A stretch of DNA of 64,000 nucleotides from contig NZ_JAGENB010000005.1 in the NCBI RefSeq assembly GCF_019991125.1, positions 310,001-374,000 of the forward strand. Direction: 5' to 3'. Below the pieces are notes generated by a model, which worked only from the letters and a program-made list of their open reading frames with translations, made no database searches and was not told the DNA's origin. This document shows, piece by piece, positions 1 through 9,069 of this stretch (positions within the stretch are counted from its first letter, which is position 1; each line of letters begins with the position of its first letter). This DNA is from Phyllobacterium calauticae. GTDB lineage: Bacteria; Pseudomonadota; Alphaproteobacteria; Rhizobiales; Rhizobiaceae. The translations under genes and the position numbers were made by a program.

Positions 1-2
1 AC

Positions 3-113
3 ATGAGCGCTCCAAGCATCTTGTTGTGGCCTACTGGCGGCGCGGTTTTGACGGCGACAGCGCCAGGCGGGACGATTGAGACGCGCAAAATGCCCCAAAT
101 GCCCTTGCCTTAA
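3..113 (+). other. Open frame at window edge, unassigned
   Basis: The frame is open from the window edge to a TAA at 111-113 (about 36 codons, a methionine at 3). It could be the 3' end of an upstream gene, but I do not recognise the peptide and it ends in a Pro/Met-rich stretch. It may equally be non-coding. Confidence 0.2.
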
Positions 114-122
114 AACTTGGGG

Positions 123-152
123 TTGCAGAAGTTAATTGTTGATTATTATACT
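123..152 (+). promoter_or_regulatory. Putative promoter of exbB-exbD-tonB
   Basis: A TTGCAG -35-like hexamer at 123-128 and TATACT at 147-152 are separated by 18 bases. The -10 element lies inside the iron-responsive palindrome at 136-158, so a bound repressor would block RNA polymerase. The leader to the exbB ATG is about 110 bases. Confidence 0.5.
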
Positions 153-158
153 CAACAA
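136..158. promoter_or_regulatory. Putative RirA iron-responsive operator (IRO box)
   Basis: A perfect inverted repeat TTGTTGA-N9-TCAACAA. The core TGA-N9-TCA (140-154) is the iron-responsive operator form bound by RirA in Rhizobiales. Its position over the presumed -10 of exbB-exbD-tonB fits iron-dependent repression of TonB energisation. Binding by RirA is inferred, not shown. Confidence 0.65.
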
Positions 159-267
159 TATTACAGCCGCTCCACCAGATCAAACGCCACGCATCGGACC
201 CGCTGAGAGCTGACAGAGTTTTCCGGCCCGATGGCTGAGACGGCGGAAGAAGCGAAAGATAAGAGTC

Positions 268-1236
268 ATGCGCAAAAGCACAGGCGGATTTCCAGTGAAG
301 CGGAATGTTTCAGGGCGTATCAGGGCAGGGACGGTCGTCCTTCCGGTCCTGTTGTTGCTGGCTTCTCCAGTGATGGCGCAAGAAGGCGCGCCGCAGGCGG
401 CGCAGCCTCAGACCATCCAGCAAAGCCCGGTTGAAGCCGCCCCGGCACCTCAAGCGGCGCCTGCGCCTGTTCTCCAGGCCGCTCCGGCGCCGTCCGCACC
501 GGCCGCCGTCACCAAGGCAACCCTCCCGCACAATTTGTCTCCCTGGGGCATGTTCATGGCGGCGGACTGGGTGGTGAAGGGGGTGATGATCGGACTGGCC
601 TTCGCGTCGCTCGTGACGTGGACTGTCTGGCTGGCCAAGACGCTGGAACTGGCGGGGGCGAGGGTTCGCGCCCATCGCGCGCTGAACGCCATCGGCAGTG
701 CGCGCACCCTGCGCGATGCCGAAAAGGCACTGGAGGGCCGCGGCGGACCGGGGGCCCAACTGGTCAATGCCGCACGCGAGGAAGTGCGCCTGTCGCAGGA
801 AGCGCAGAGTTATGCGGGTGCTGACGGCTTGAAGGAGCGCGTTTCCTCCCGCCTGTCGCGCATCGAGGCGCAGGCCGGCCGCCGCATGAGCCGGGGCACG
901 GGCGTGCTCGCGACCATCGGCTCAACGGCGCCCTTCGTCGGTCTCTTCGGCACGGTATGGGGCATCATGAATTCCTTCATCGGCATTTCGGAATCGCAGA
1001 CGACCAATCTTGCCATTGTCGCGCCGGGCATCGCCGAAGCCTTGCTTGCGACCGCCATCGGTCTTGTCGCCGCGATCCCCGCAGTCGTCATCTACAACGT
1101 GTTTGCCCGATCCATCACCGGCTATCGCCAGTTGCTGGCCGACGCCTCGGCGAGTGTTGAACGGCTTGTCAGCCGCGACGTGGATTTTGCGCTGGTGCCG
1201 CCGGTGCATCAGTCCCGTGCCGCTGCGGCGGAGTAA
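268..1236 (+). CDS. exbB: TonB-system energiser ExbB
   Basis: MotA/TolQ/ExbB proton channel subunit of the inner membrane, 322 aa. It uses the proton motive force, with ExbD, to drive TonB and outer-membrane import of siderophores or haem. Residues about 20-37 form a signal peptide, followed by an Ala/Pro/Gln-rich periplasmic stretch (38-85). Membrane segments lie at about 101-125, 212-240 and 258-280, with the conserved [15 protein letters not shown] block at 220-234. The long N-terminus is the form found in Brucella and relatives rather than the short E. coli form. First gene of exbB-exbD-tonB, 11 bases before exbD, behind an iron box. The ribosome site before 268 is weak, so the start could lie slightly downstream. 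Confidence 0.93.
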   Translation: MRKSTGGFPVKRNVSGRIRAGTVVLPVLLLLASPVMAQEGAPQAAQPQTIQQSPVEAAPAPQAAPAPVLQAAPAPSAPAAVTKATLPHNLSPWGMFMAADWVVKGVMIGLAFASLVTWTVWLAKTLELAGARVRAHRALNAIGSARTLRDAEKALEGRGGPGAQLVNAAREEVRLSQEAQSYAGADGLKERVSSRLSRIEAQAGRRMSRGTGVLATIGSTAPFVGLFGTVWGIMNSFIGISESQTTNLAIVAPGIAEALLATAIGLVAAIPAVVIYNVFARSITGYRQLLADASASVERLVSRDVDFALVPPVHQSRAAAAE

Positions 1237-1247
1237 AGGTAGAGATC

Positions 1248-1697
1248 ATGGCCGGCGGTATCAGGCACAACGTTTCCGATGACGAATTGCAGGAAAACCA
1301 CGAAATCAACGTGACGCCGTTCATCGACGTCATGCTGGTTCTGCTGATTATTTTCATGGTGGCGGCACCGCTCGCCACCGTCGATATCAATGTCGACCTG
1401 CCGGCGTCGACGGCGGCGCCAGCCACCCGGCCCGACCAGCCCCTCTATCTCACGCTGAAGGACGATCATACCATTGCGATCGTCAATGACACGGTGACGA
1501 AGGAAACTCTGGGCGCCTTCCTTGATCAGAAGACGCAGGGCGACAAGGAAACGCGCGTGTTCCTGCGTGCCGACCGGGCCGTGGACTATGGCGCGCTGAT
1601 GGATTTGATGAACACGTTGCGTGACAATGGCTATCTCAAGATCGCCCTCGTCGGGCTCGAAAGTGCCCCGTCGGTGCCCGCTGGAAGTGCGCAGTGA
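1248..1697 (+). CDS. exbD: TonB-system energiser ExbD
   Basis: ExbD/TolR family, 149 aa, anchored by one N-terminal membrane helix (about 26-46) with a periplasmic domain. It carries the family's single essential membrane aspartate in TPFIDVMLVLL (Asp27, matching Asp25 of E. coli ExbD). It couples proton flow through ExbB to TonB. Its TGA stop overlaps the tonB ATG by one base (TGATG), so the two are translationally coupled. Full family length, no anomalies. Confidence 0.94.
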   Translation: MAGGIRHNVSDDELQENHEINVTPFIDVMLVLLIIFMVAAPLATVDINVDLPASTAAPATRPDQPLYLTLKDDHTIAIVNDTVTKETLGAFLDQKTQGDKETRVFLRADRAVDYGALMDLMNTLRDNGYLKIALVGLESAPSVPAGSAQ

Positions 1698-2560
1698 TGT
1701 CAGGCGAGCCGACAGCACGCGGGGCGGGACGGTTTCAGCTTAACTGGCGCGAAATAGGCCTGTGGTCCGCCGCCGGCATTATGATGGCCGGCTTGCATGC
1801 CGGTGCGGGATGGTACGGATACAGGTATCAGCCGGAAGCGGAGGCGGGAGATATTGCCGCCGCTGTGATGATCGATATGGAGCCGCTGCCGGCTCCCGTG
1901 ATCCCGGAAGCCGTTGCCGAGCTGCCGCCGGTCGAGCCGGAGAAGATCACACCGGAGCCTGTCCAGCAGGAAGCCAAGGCGCCTGACATGCCGCCGGAAA
2001 AGCCGGTCGAACCCGAACCTGAGCCGCAGCCCGTCGAACAGCCAGTGCCGGAAGAGCAGGTGGTCCCGGAGGAGCCGCAGCCGGAAAAAACGGTTGAGCT
2101 GCCGAAGGCGGAAGTGCCGTTGCCCATTGTGCGTCCCGAGCAGAAAAAGCCGGATGTGCCCAAAAAGGATATTCCCAAGAAGGTCGTGCGCAAGCCGGTG
2201 AAGACACAGGTCACGGACGTGAAAAGCGATACCGTTGTGGAAGCCAGGCAGCAGCCAAGCGTGTCTCGGGCAAGCGCTGCGCGTGCTGCACAGACGTGGA
2301 GTGAAAAAGTTAATTCCTATCTGGCACGCTACGCCCGACGTGCAGGCGCGCGCAACCGGGGAGCAGGTAATGTGCGTATAACGTTCACCTTAACCCGAGA
2401 CGGCAACATTGTATCGTCCAGCATAACGGGCAGTTCCGGTAATCCAGAGGTTGACAGATATGCACTTGAAACAGTGCGCAAAGCGTCACCTGCTCCCTCC
2501 GCACCAGACGACTATATTGGTTCGCGTGCTTCCATGAGTGTTCCTATTACCATCCGGTGA
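1697..2560 (+). CDS. tonB: Energy transducer TonB
   Basis: TonB, 287 aa. It spans the periplasm and passes energy from ExbBD to TonB-dependent outer-membrane receptors. An N-terminal membrane anchor (about 24-42) is followed by a long Pro/Glu- then Pro/Lys-rich spacer (about 60-175) and a C-terminal TonB domain (about 205-287, with VRITFTLTRDGNIVSSSITGS and the end SMSVPITIR). I start at ATG 1697, with GGAAG 9 bases upstream; a GTG at 1694 is possible. It ends directly against the convergent GMC oxidoreductase gene with no spacer and no visible terminator. No receptor gene lies nearby, so the exact substrate is unknown. Confidence 0.92.
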   Translation: MSGEPTARGAGRFQLNWREIGLWSAAGIMMAGLHAGAGWYGYRYQPEAEAGDIAAAVMIDMEPLPAPVIPEAVAELPPVEPEKITPEPVQQEAKAPDMPPEKPVEPEPEPQPVEQPVPEEQVVPEEPQPEKTVELPKAEVPLPIVRPEQKKPDVPKKDIPKKVVRKPVKTQVTDVKSDTVVEARQQPSVSRASAARAAQTWSEKVNSYLARYARRAGARNRGAGNVRITFTLTRDGNIVSSSITGSSGNPEVDRYALETVRKASPAPSAPDDYIGSRASMSVPITIR

Positions 2561-4153
2561 TCAGGCGCGGGCGATCATTTCCGCCGCTTTTTCCGCAATC
2601 ATGATCGTCGGCGCGTTGGTATTGCCCGACGTGATGGTCGGCATGACGGATGCATCAGCGATGCGCAATCCCTTTATACCCCGCACGCGCAGCTGGGGAT
2701 CGACCACGGATTGCTGATCGGCGCCCATGCGGCAGGTGCCGACGGGATGAAAGATCGTCGTACCGATGGCGCCTGCCGCCTCGATCAGCTCCGCCTCGCT
2801 CTGATAGCGCGGCCCCGGCTTGAATTCTTCCGGCCTGTAGCGCTGCAGCGGCTTTTGCGCCACGATGTTGCGGGTGATGCGGATTGAATCCGCCGCGACA
2901 CGGCGGTCGCTGTCCGTCGTCAGGTAATTCGGCCGGATGGCCGGATGGGCCCGGTAATCCGGTGATTTGATGTGAACGGAACCACGGCTTTCCGGCCGCA
3001 GATTGCAGACGCTGGCGGTAAAGGCGGGGAAGGAATGGACGTTCTCGCCGAACTTTTCCAGGGATAGCGGCTGCACGTGATATTGCAGGTTCGCCGTCGC
3101 AAAAGACGGGTCGGAGCGGGTGAAGACCCCCAGCTGGCTTGGGGCCATCGACATCGGGCCGGACTGGTTGATGAGGTATTCCAGGGCAATCGATGCCTTG
3201 CCCAAAAGGCGGTTGGCCTTTTCATTGAGTGTCGCAATGCCCGTCACCTTATAGGCGCAGCGCAGTTGCAGATGATCCTGCAGGTTTTCACCGACCGAGC
3301 GCCGTTCAAGAACCGGAGCGATTCCGGCGTTCTGCATGACATCGCCGCGGCCAATGCCGGACAATTCAAGAATCTGCGGCGAGCCGACGGAACCCGCTGC
3401 AAGGATCACCTCGCGGCGGCAGTGGATCGTGCGGATGGTTCCCGCCTGTTCGATCTCCACGCCCCCGGCTGTCAGATTGTCGATAACGAGCTTGCGGACA
3501 TGGGCTCCGGTTTCGACTGTCAGGTTCGCACGCTTCATTGCCGGGCGAAGAAACGCCTTTGCCGTGTTCCAGCGGATGCCGCGTTTCTGGTTGACCTTGA
3601 AATAGGAACTGCCTTCATTGTCGCCGCGATTGAAATCGTCGGTGCGCGGGATCCCCGCCGCTTCGGCAGCATCCCTGAACGCATCGAGAATATCCCAGTG
3701 CAGGCGCGCCTCTTCCACGCGCCATTCGCCGCCCGATCCGTGAAATTCATCGCTGCCGAGATAGTAATCTTCCGACTTGCGGAAATAGGGCAGGACGTCA
3801 TCCCAGCCCCATCCGGCACAGCCATCCTGCCGCCACAGATCGTAATCACGCGCCTGCCCGCGCATATAAATCATGCCGTTGATCGACGAGCAGCCGCCAA
3901 GCACCTTGCCGCGCGGGTAGTTGAGGATGCGGCCGTTGAGGCCAGGTTCAGCCTCGGTCGAAAAGCACCAGTCCGTCCGCGGATTGGAGATGCAGTAGAG
4001 ATAGCCCACCGGAATGTGAATCCAGGGGTAATTGTCCTTGCCGCCGGCCTCAAGCAGGAGGACGGACACGTTCCGATCTTCCGACAGCCTGTTGGCCAAT
4101 GTACAGCCTGCCGTGCCTGCCCCGACGATGATGTAGTCATAGCTGGCTGTCAT
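2561..4153 (-). CDS. GMC-family FAD oxidoreductase (choline dehydrogenase-like)
   Basis: Glucose-methanol-choline oxidoreductase, 530 aa, oxidising an alcohol to an aldehyde with FAD. The FAD-binding GAGTAG is at residues 11-16, followed by LLLEAGG, the GMC signature GKVLGGCSSING, the active-site region HPVGTCRMG near 465 and the C-terminal GNTNAPTIMIAEKAAEMI. It begins one base after the stop of the upstream permease gene and is therefore the last gene of the branched-chain-type ABC operon. That suggests it acts on the imported compound, which cannot be named from sequence. Choline itself is unlikely, because no betaine aldehyde dehydrogenase or BetI is nearby. Confidence 0.85.
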   Translation of the reverse strand: MTASYDYIIVGAGTAGCTLANRLSEDRNVSVLLLEAGGKDNYPWIHIPVGYLYCISNPRTDWCFSTEAEPGLNGRILNYPRGKVLGGCSSINGMIYMRGQARDYDLWRQDGCAGWGWDDVLPYFRKSEDYYLGSDEFHGSGGEWRVEEARLHWDILDAFRDAAEAAGIPRTDDFNRGDNEGSSYFKVNQKRGIRWNTAKAFLRPAMKRANLTVETGAHVRKLVIDNLTAGGVEIEQAGTIRTIHCRREVILAAGSVGSPQILELSGIGRGDVMQNAGIAPVLERRSVGENLQDHLQLRCAYKVTGIATLNEKANRLLGKASIALEYLINQSGPMSMAPSQLGVFTRSDPSFATANLQYHVQPLSLEKFGENVHSFPAFTASVCNLRPESRGSVHIKSPDYRAHPAIRPNYLTTDSDRRVAADSIRITRNIVAQKPLQRYRPEEFKPGPRYQSEAELIEAAGAIGTTIFHPVGTCRMGADQQSVVDPQLRVRGIKGLRIADASVMPTITSGNTNAPTIMIAEKAAEMIARA

Positions 4154-4154
4154 G

Positions 4155-5138
4155 TCAGTGCCCGGAGCTGCTCTCGAGTTTCTTGCCGAACCGCGAGGCG
4201 TAGAGCTCGCCGATAATGCCGCGGCGGAAGACGAGGACGCAGACCATGAAAATGATGCCGGTGATCACCGTGACCGGGAATTCCGACGTGGCGAGATAAT
4301 TTTCCAGCGCCGTGATGAATCCGGCCCCGACGATCGGGCCGACCAGTGTGCCGATGCCGCCAAGCAGGGTCATGAGCACGACCTCGCCGGACATCTGCCA
4401 GCTGACGTCGGTCAGCGTTGCAAACTGAAAGACAATCGCCTTCAAGCCGCCGGCAAGGCCGGTGAGCGCTGCCGACATGACGAAGGCCGCAAGCTTGTAG
4501 CGGGCAACGGAATAACCGAGCGAAATGGCGCGGTTTTCATTTTCCCGGACGGATTTGAGGATCATGCCGAAGGGCGAATTGATGATGCGCCAGATGATGA
4601 AGACACCGATGAGGAACACGGCCAGCACGAAGAAATACATGTTGAGCGGATCGTTCAGATCGATAAAGCCGAGGAGCTTGCCGCGCGGCACACCCTGAAT
4701 GCCGTCTTCGCCCTTGGTGAAGGATGCCTGCAGGCAGAAGAAGAAGAACATCTGCGACAGGGCGAGGGTGATCATCGTCGAATAGATACCCTGACGCCGG
4801 ATGGCAAAGAAACCGATGATCAGTCCGAGTATCGTTGCGCCGAAGACGCCGAGCAGGATGCCGAGCTCCGGCGGAAAGCCCCATTCCTTGACGGAATGGG
4901 CGGTAAAATAGGCGGCTCCACCAAAGAATGCCGCATGGCCGAACGAGAGTATGCCGGTATAGCCGAGAAGCAGATTGAAGGCGCAGGCGAACAGCCCGAA
5001 ACACAGGACTTTCATCAGGAAGACCGGGTAGAAATGGAAGGGCGCGAGAATGAGCGCCGCGACGCCGACGAGGATCAGCAGCATTTCAAGATTGAGAAAC
5101 CTGTTTTTCTGGCCTGGGGAAACTGTCGTATCGGTCAT
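4155..5138 (-). CDS. Branched-chain amino acid-type ABC permease (LivM-like)
   Basis: Inner-membrane permease, 327 aa, of the HAAT (hydrophobic amino acid) ABC family. It has about ten hydrophobic segments and the LivM hallmarks LLLGYTGILSFGHAAFFG and MTLLGGIGTLVGPIVGA. I start at ATG 5138 because AAAGGAGG stands 6 bases upstream; this site overlaps the end of the preceding livH-like gene, so translation is coupled. An in-frame start 13 codons earlier lacks support. Pairs with the LivH-like protein to form the channel. HAAT systems also import amides, urea or aromatic acids, so the substrate is open. Confidence 0.88.
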   Translation of the reverse strand: MTDTTVSPGQKNRFLNLEMLLILVGVAALILAPFHFYPVFLMKVLCFGLFACAFNLLLGYTGILSFGHAAFFGGAAYFTAHSVKEWGFPPELGILLGVFGATILGLIIGFFAIRRQGIYSTMITLALSQMFFFFCLQASFTKGEDGIQGVPRGKLLGFIDLNDPLNMYFFVLAVFLIGVFIIWRIINSPFGMILKSVRENENRAISLGYSVARYKLAAFVMSAALTGLAGGLKAIVFQFATLTDVSWQMSGEVVLMTLLGGIGTLVGPIVGAGFITALENYLATSEFPVTVITGIIFMVCVLVFRRGIIGELYASRFGKKLESSSGH

Positions 5139-5139
5139 G

Positions 5140-6027
5140 TCAGACCTCCTTTCCGAACAGGCCTGCCGGACGGACAAGCAGAACGATCGCCATGATGACG
5201 AAGATCACGATATTGGAAGCCTCGGGGTAAAACACCTTGGTCAGGCCCTCGAAAATACCGAGCATGTAACCGGTGACGATGGCGCCGAGAATGGAACCCA
5301 TGCCGCCGACAACCACCACGGCGAACACGACAATGATCAGGTTGGTGCCCATGAGCGGGCTCACCTGATAGATCGGTGCCGCCATGATGCCCGCAAGCCC
5401 GGCAAGCGCGGCGCCGAGGCCATAGGTAAAGGTCAGCAATATCGGCACGTTGATGCCGAAGGCCCTAACAAGCGTCGGATTTTCCGTCGCCGCGCGCAGA
5501 TAGGACCCCAACCGGGTTTTCTCGATCAGAAGCCAGGTGGCAAGACAGATGGCAAGGGATGCCAGCACCACCCAGGCACGGTATTTCGGCAGGACCATGA
5601 AGCCGAGATTATAGCTGCCGGTGAGAGCGGCGGGCACCGCATAGGGTTGTCCCGCCGCACCGTAGTAATAGCGGAAGGTCCCTTCGATCACCAGCGCGAG
5701 CCCGAAGGTGAAAAGCAGGCCATAGAGATGATCGAGATTATAGAGACGCGACAGTGCGACGCGTTCGACGATCGCACCGGCGACGCCGACGATGACGGGT
5801 GCAAGGATCAAGGCGGGCCAATAGCCGATGCCGAGCTGGGCAAGCAGCAGATAACCGACAAAGGCGCCCAGCATATACTGCGCGCCATGGGCGAAATTGA
5901 TCACGCGCAGCAGGCCGAAGATGATCGCGAGGCCAAGGCTGAGCATGGCGTAGAAGGAACCGTTGATGAGGCCGATCAGCAATTGTCCGAGGAAGGCCTG
6001 CAGGGGAACGCCGAAGATCATGGTCAT
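5140..6027 (-). CDS. Branched-chain amino acid-type ABC permease (LivH-like)
   Basis: HAAT-family permease, 295 aa, mostly membrane helices, with the LivH signatures INGSFYAMLSLGLAIIFG and RVINFAHGAQYMLGAF near the N-terminus and VVVGGMGSILGAIVTGYMLG near the C-terminus. GGGAG lies 8 bases before ATG 6027. Sits between the LivF-like ATPase and the LivM-like permease genes with 1-3 base gaps. Full length. Confidence 0.88.
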   Translation of the reverse strand: MTMIFGVPLQAFLGQLLIGLINGSFYAMLSLGLAIIFGLLRVINFAHGAQYMLGAFVGYLLLAQLGIGYWPALILAPVIVGVAGAIVERVALSRLYNLDHLYGLLFTFGLALVIEGTFRYYYGAAGQPYAVPAALTGSYNLGFMVLPKYRAWVVLASLAICLATWLLIEKTRLGSYLRAATENPTLVRAFGINVPILLTFTYGLGAALAGLAGIMAAPIYQVSPLMGTNLIIVVFAVVVVGGMGSILGAIVTGYMLGIFEGLTKVFYPEASNIVIFVIMAIVLLVRPAGLFGKEV

Positions 6028-6030
6028 GGG

Positions 6031-6741
6031 TCAGACTCCCAGCGCTTCGTTGAGCATGGACATGCGTTCCGGCAGTTCCCGGACATGGAAATTGTCGATG
6101 ATCTTGCCGTGATCCACCACATAGAAGCGATCCGCGACCTTGCTGGCGAAACGGAAATTCTGCTCGACCAGCAGAATGGTCATGCCGCGCTGCTTCAGCG
6201 TCACCAGCACTTCGCCGATGCGCTGCACGATGACCGGGGCAAGTCCTTCGGTCGGCTCGTCAAGCAGCAGCAGTTTGACCCCCGTGCGCAGGATGCGGGC
6301 AATGGCCAGCATCTGTTGCTCGCCGCCGGAAAGTTTGGTTCCGGGACTGTTGCGCCGCTCTTTCAGATTGGGAAAAAGATCATAAATCTCCGGTATCGAC
6401 ATGCCGCCCTTGGCAACGATGGGCGGCAGGTTGAGATTTTCATCGACGGAGAGTGTCGCGAAGATACCGCGCTCTTCCGGCACGAAACCGATGCCGGCAT
6501 GGGCCGTGCGGTGCAGGGGCACGCGCATCATATCCCTGCCGTCAAAGGCGATGCTGCCGGTGCGCTTGCGGATAATGCCCATGATCGAACGCAGGGTCGT
6601 GGTCTTGCCGACGCCGTTGCGGCCAAGCAGGGTGACGGTTTCGCCCTCATGAATATCGAGATTGACGCCATGCAGCGCGTGGCCTTCGCCATACCAGGCA
6701 TGGAGATCGCGGACGGCGAGGAGGGGTTTGGCATCACTCAT
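6031..6741 (-). CDS. Branched-chain amino acid-type ABC ATPase (LivF-like)
   Basis: ATP-binding subunit, 236 aa. Walker A GRNGVGKTT near 38-46, signature LSGGEQQMLAIAR, Walker B LLLLDEPTEGLAP, then a switch His region (ILLVEQNFRFA). The frame is open further upstream, but the LivF-type start MSDAKPLLAVRDLHAWYG at ATG 6741 matches family length and overlaps the end of the livG-like gene by 8 bases. The two ATPases form the heterodimer that powers the HAAT transporter. Confidence 0.9.
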   Translation of the reverse strand: MSDAKPLLAVRDLHAWYGEGHALHGVNLDIHEGETVTLLGRNGVGKTTTLRSIMGIIRKRTGSIAFDGRDMMRVPLHRTAHAGIGFVPEERGIFATLSVDENLNLPPIVAKGGMSIPEIYDLFPNLKERRNSPGTKLSGGEQQMLAIARILRTGVKLLLLDEPTEGLAPVIVQRIGEVLVTLKQRGMTILLVEQNFRFASKVADRFYVVDHGKIIDNFHVRELPERMSMLNEALGV

Positions 6742-7555
6742 GTTCGGTCCCCATATAGGCCACGCGCACCCGTTCATCCTGGCTGACCGTCTGGTAGTCG
6801 CCGGAGATGAGAATTTCGCCGCGCTGCAGGACGGTGACCTGATCGCAAAGATCGGCAACGACCTTCAGATTGTGTTCGACCATCAGGATTGCCCTGTCGC
6901 GGGCCACCTCGCGAATGATCTCGGCAACGATGTGCACGTCCTCGTGGCCCATGCCCGCCATGGGTTCATCCAGAAGCAGGACCTTGGGATCGAGCGCCAG
7001 CGTCGTTGCGATCTCCAGCACGCGCTTGCGGCCATAGGAGAGGTCAGCGGCCAGTTTGTTGTGGGCGTCGTGCAATCCGACGGCTGTAATCAGTTCCATG
7101 GCCCGATCATTCAGCCGGTTGAGCGCGCTGGTCGGCAGCCAGAACTGCGTCGACAGTCCGGCCGGGCGTTGCAGGGCCACGCGCACATTGTCGAGAACGG
7201 TCAGATGCGGGAAAACCGCAGAAATCTGGAACGAGCGAACCAGCCCCATACGGGCGACTTTCGCCGGGTCGGTTCTGGTGATGTCCTGATCGAGCAGGGT
7301 GATCGTGCCGCTCGACGGCTGCAGAAACTTGGTCAGGAGATTGAAAACCGTGGTTTTTCCGGCGCCGTTGGGGCCGATCAGTGCGTGGACCTTCGCATGA
7401 TGGATATCCAGATCCACATTGTTGACGGCGATGAAACCGCCAAAATCCCGGCGCAGGCCGCGGGCGGAGAGAACCACCCGGGATCCGGCGTTGCCGGCGC
7501 TGCCGGGAGAGGCATGACCTCCCCCGAATGCCGTACTGCTCAACGAAGCTGTCAT
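6734..7555 (-). CDS. Branched-chain amino acid-type ABC ATPase (LivG-like)
   Basis: ATP-binding subunit, 273 aa. Walker A GPNGAGKTTVFN near 58-69, Q-loop, LSYGRKRVLEIATTLALDP (the LSYG form of the signature is usual for LivG) and Walker B VLLLDEPMAGMG. About 25 extra Ser/Gly/Ala-rich residues precede the domain, so the true start could be later than 7555. Follows the binding-protein gene by 5 bases. Confidence 0.88.
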   Translation of the reverse strand: MTASLSSTAFGGGHASPGSAGNAGSRVVLSARGLRRDFGGFIAVNNVDLDIHHAKVHALIGPNGAGKTTVFNLLTKFLQPSSGTITLLDQDITRTDPAKVARMGLVRSFQISAVFPHLTVLDNVRVALQRPAGLSTQFWLPTSALNRLNDRAMELITAVGLHDAHNKLAADLSYGRKRVLEIATTLALDPKVLLLDEPMAGMGHEDVHIVAEIIREVARDRAILMVEHNLKVVADLCDQVTVLQRGEILISGDYQTVSQDERVRVAYMGTEHE

Positions 7556-7560
7556 CCGGA

Positions 7561-8766
7561 CTACTTGGCCAGATCGCAGCCGCTTTCGGCTGGCTTTATA
7601 TAGGCCTCAGCGCCTGGAACCGTGGCCAGAACCTTGTAATAGTCCCATGGCTCCTTGCTTTCCGATGGTTTCTTGACTTCCATCAGATAGACATCGCTGA
7701 TCAGGCGGCCATTGGCACCGACCTTGGCGCCGCGCCCGAAGACGTCATCGACAGGCATTTCATGCATGGCAGCGGCAACTTTTTCCGTGTCATCGGTGCC
7801 TGCCTTCTGAATAGCTTTCAGATATTGCATGACCCCGGAATAGGTCGCGGCCTGGATCATGTTCGGCATACGGCCGGTGCGCTTGAAGAATTTGCGGCCG
7901 AACTCGCGGGACTGGTCGTCGCGATCCCAGTAGAAGCTTTCCGTCAGGGTGAGGCCCTGGGCTGCTTCAAGGCCGAGGCCGTGCACTTCCGCCAGAGTGA
8001 AGAGCAGGGCTGCCAGACGCTGGCCGCCCGATACGATGCCAAATTCAGCGGCCTGCTTGATGGCATTGGCGGTGTCGAGACCGGCATTGGCCAGACCGAT
8101 CACCTTGGCACCGGATGACTGCGCCTGCAGCAGGAACGAGGAATAGTCGGCTGTTGCCAGCGGATGACGCACGGAGCCGACCACTTTACCGCCCTTCGAC
8201 GTCACATATTTGGTCGTCTGCTCTTCCAGGGAGTAGCCGAAGGCATAATCGGCGGTGAGGAAGAACCAGGTATCGCCGCCCTGCTTGACGAGCGCACCGC
8301 CGGTGCCGACGGCGAGAGCGTGGGTGTCATAGGCCCAATGGAAACCATAGGGCGAGCACTGCTTGCCGGTCAGTTCGGCCGTGGCCGCACCGGTCACAAG
8401 ATCGATCTTCTTCTTTTCCTTGGAGATGCCCTGCACGGCGAGCGCGACGGACGAGGTGGTCAATTCCATGATCGCATCGACCTGCTCCGTGTCATACCAC
8501 TGGCGGGCGATATTGGAGGCAATGTCCGGCTTGTTCTGATGGTCGGCGGTGATGACCTCGATCGGCGCGTCGAGAACCTTGCCGCCAAAGTCTTCGGCGG
8601 CCATCTTCGCCGCTTCGAACGACCACTTTCCGCCGAAATCCGCATAGACACCGGATTGATCGTTCAGGATGCCGATCTTGACTTTGCCGTCCGAAATGCC
8701 TGCACTCGCAGCGGGCATAACGGTTGCAGCCATCAGGGCAGCGGTTGCAATTGCCAATAATTTCAT
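7561..8766 (-). CDS. Branched-chain amino acid-type ABC substrate-binding protein
   Basis: Periplasmic binding protein of the Leu/Ile/Val (peripla_BP_6) family, 401 aa. Signal peptide of about 22 residues ending ASA; mature start ISDGKVKIGILNDQSGVYADFGG is typical. GGGAGGAG lies 6 bases before ATG 8766. First gene of the operon binding protein-LivG-LivF-LivH-LivM-GMC oxidoreductase, all on the minus strand. The divergent LysR gene at 9070 is the likely regulator. The ligand cannot be read from sequence; in this subfamily amides, urea and aromatic or carboxylic acids occur as well as amino acids. Confidence 0.88.
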   Translation of the reverse strand: MKLLAIATAALMAATVMPAASAGISDGKVKIGILNDQSGVYADFGGKWSFEAAKMAAEDFGGKVLDAPIEVITADHQNKPDIASNIARQWYDTEQVDAIMELTTSSVALAVQGISKEKKKIDLVTGAATAELTGKQCSPYGFHWAYDTHALAVGTGGALVKQGGDTWFFLTADYAFGYSLEEQTTKYVTSKGGKVVGSVRHPLATADYSSFLLQAQSSGAKVIGLANAGLDTANAIKQAAEFGIVSGGQRLAALLFTLAEVHGLGLEAAQGLTLTESFYWDRDDQSREFGRKFFKRTGRMPNMIQAATYSGVMQYLKAIQKAGTDDTEKVAAAMHEMPVDDVFGRGAKVGANGRLISDVYLMEVKKPSESKEPWDYYKVLATVPGAEAYIKPAESGCDLAK

Positions 8767-9069
8767 TCTGTTCTCCTCCCAAAGAAATGCCGCTCACAGG
8801 ATCATCGCATGATGGACCGTCGCGGACTTGATCGTCTCGGCTGAAAATGACCCAAAGCCATGACGCAGAGATGTCTGCGCCCAATCGGTTCGGTTTCCTC
8901 CTCAATCCGGTCAGCCATTCCTCTCTGCCGGATATTTCTTGCCCCTATGATTGTCCCGTTTCTTGCGGCGGGCAACCATCCTGTTGAAAAAACTGTAGCA
9001 TTGACAAATAAGTACACAAACACCTATTTTCGCACAGAATAAGTACAAATACGTACATATGGGTGCGCC
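8767..9069. promoter_or_regulatory. Divergent promoter region, ABC operon / lysR
   Basis: A 303-base stretch without a gene. The end near lysR is AT-rich and carries two copies of AATAAGTACA (9007-9016 and 9038-9047, 31 bases start to start) plus GTAC-N6-GTAC (9043-9056). A plausible promoter for lysR is TTGACA 9001-9006, 18 bases, TATTTT 9025-9030. The repeats lie downstream of and across that promoter, as expected for LysR autoregulation and divergent control. No clear promoter toward the ABC operon could be picked. Confidence 0.5.

Noticed and set aside
5050-6786. A 578-codon plus-strand frame opposite the LivH/LivF-like genes
   Set aside because: Antisense shadow with low-complexity Asp/His/Glu composition and no ribosome site.
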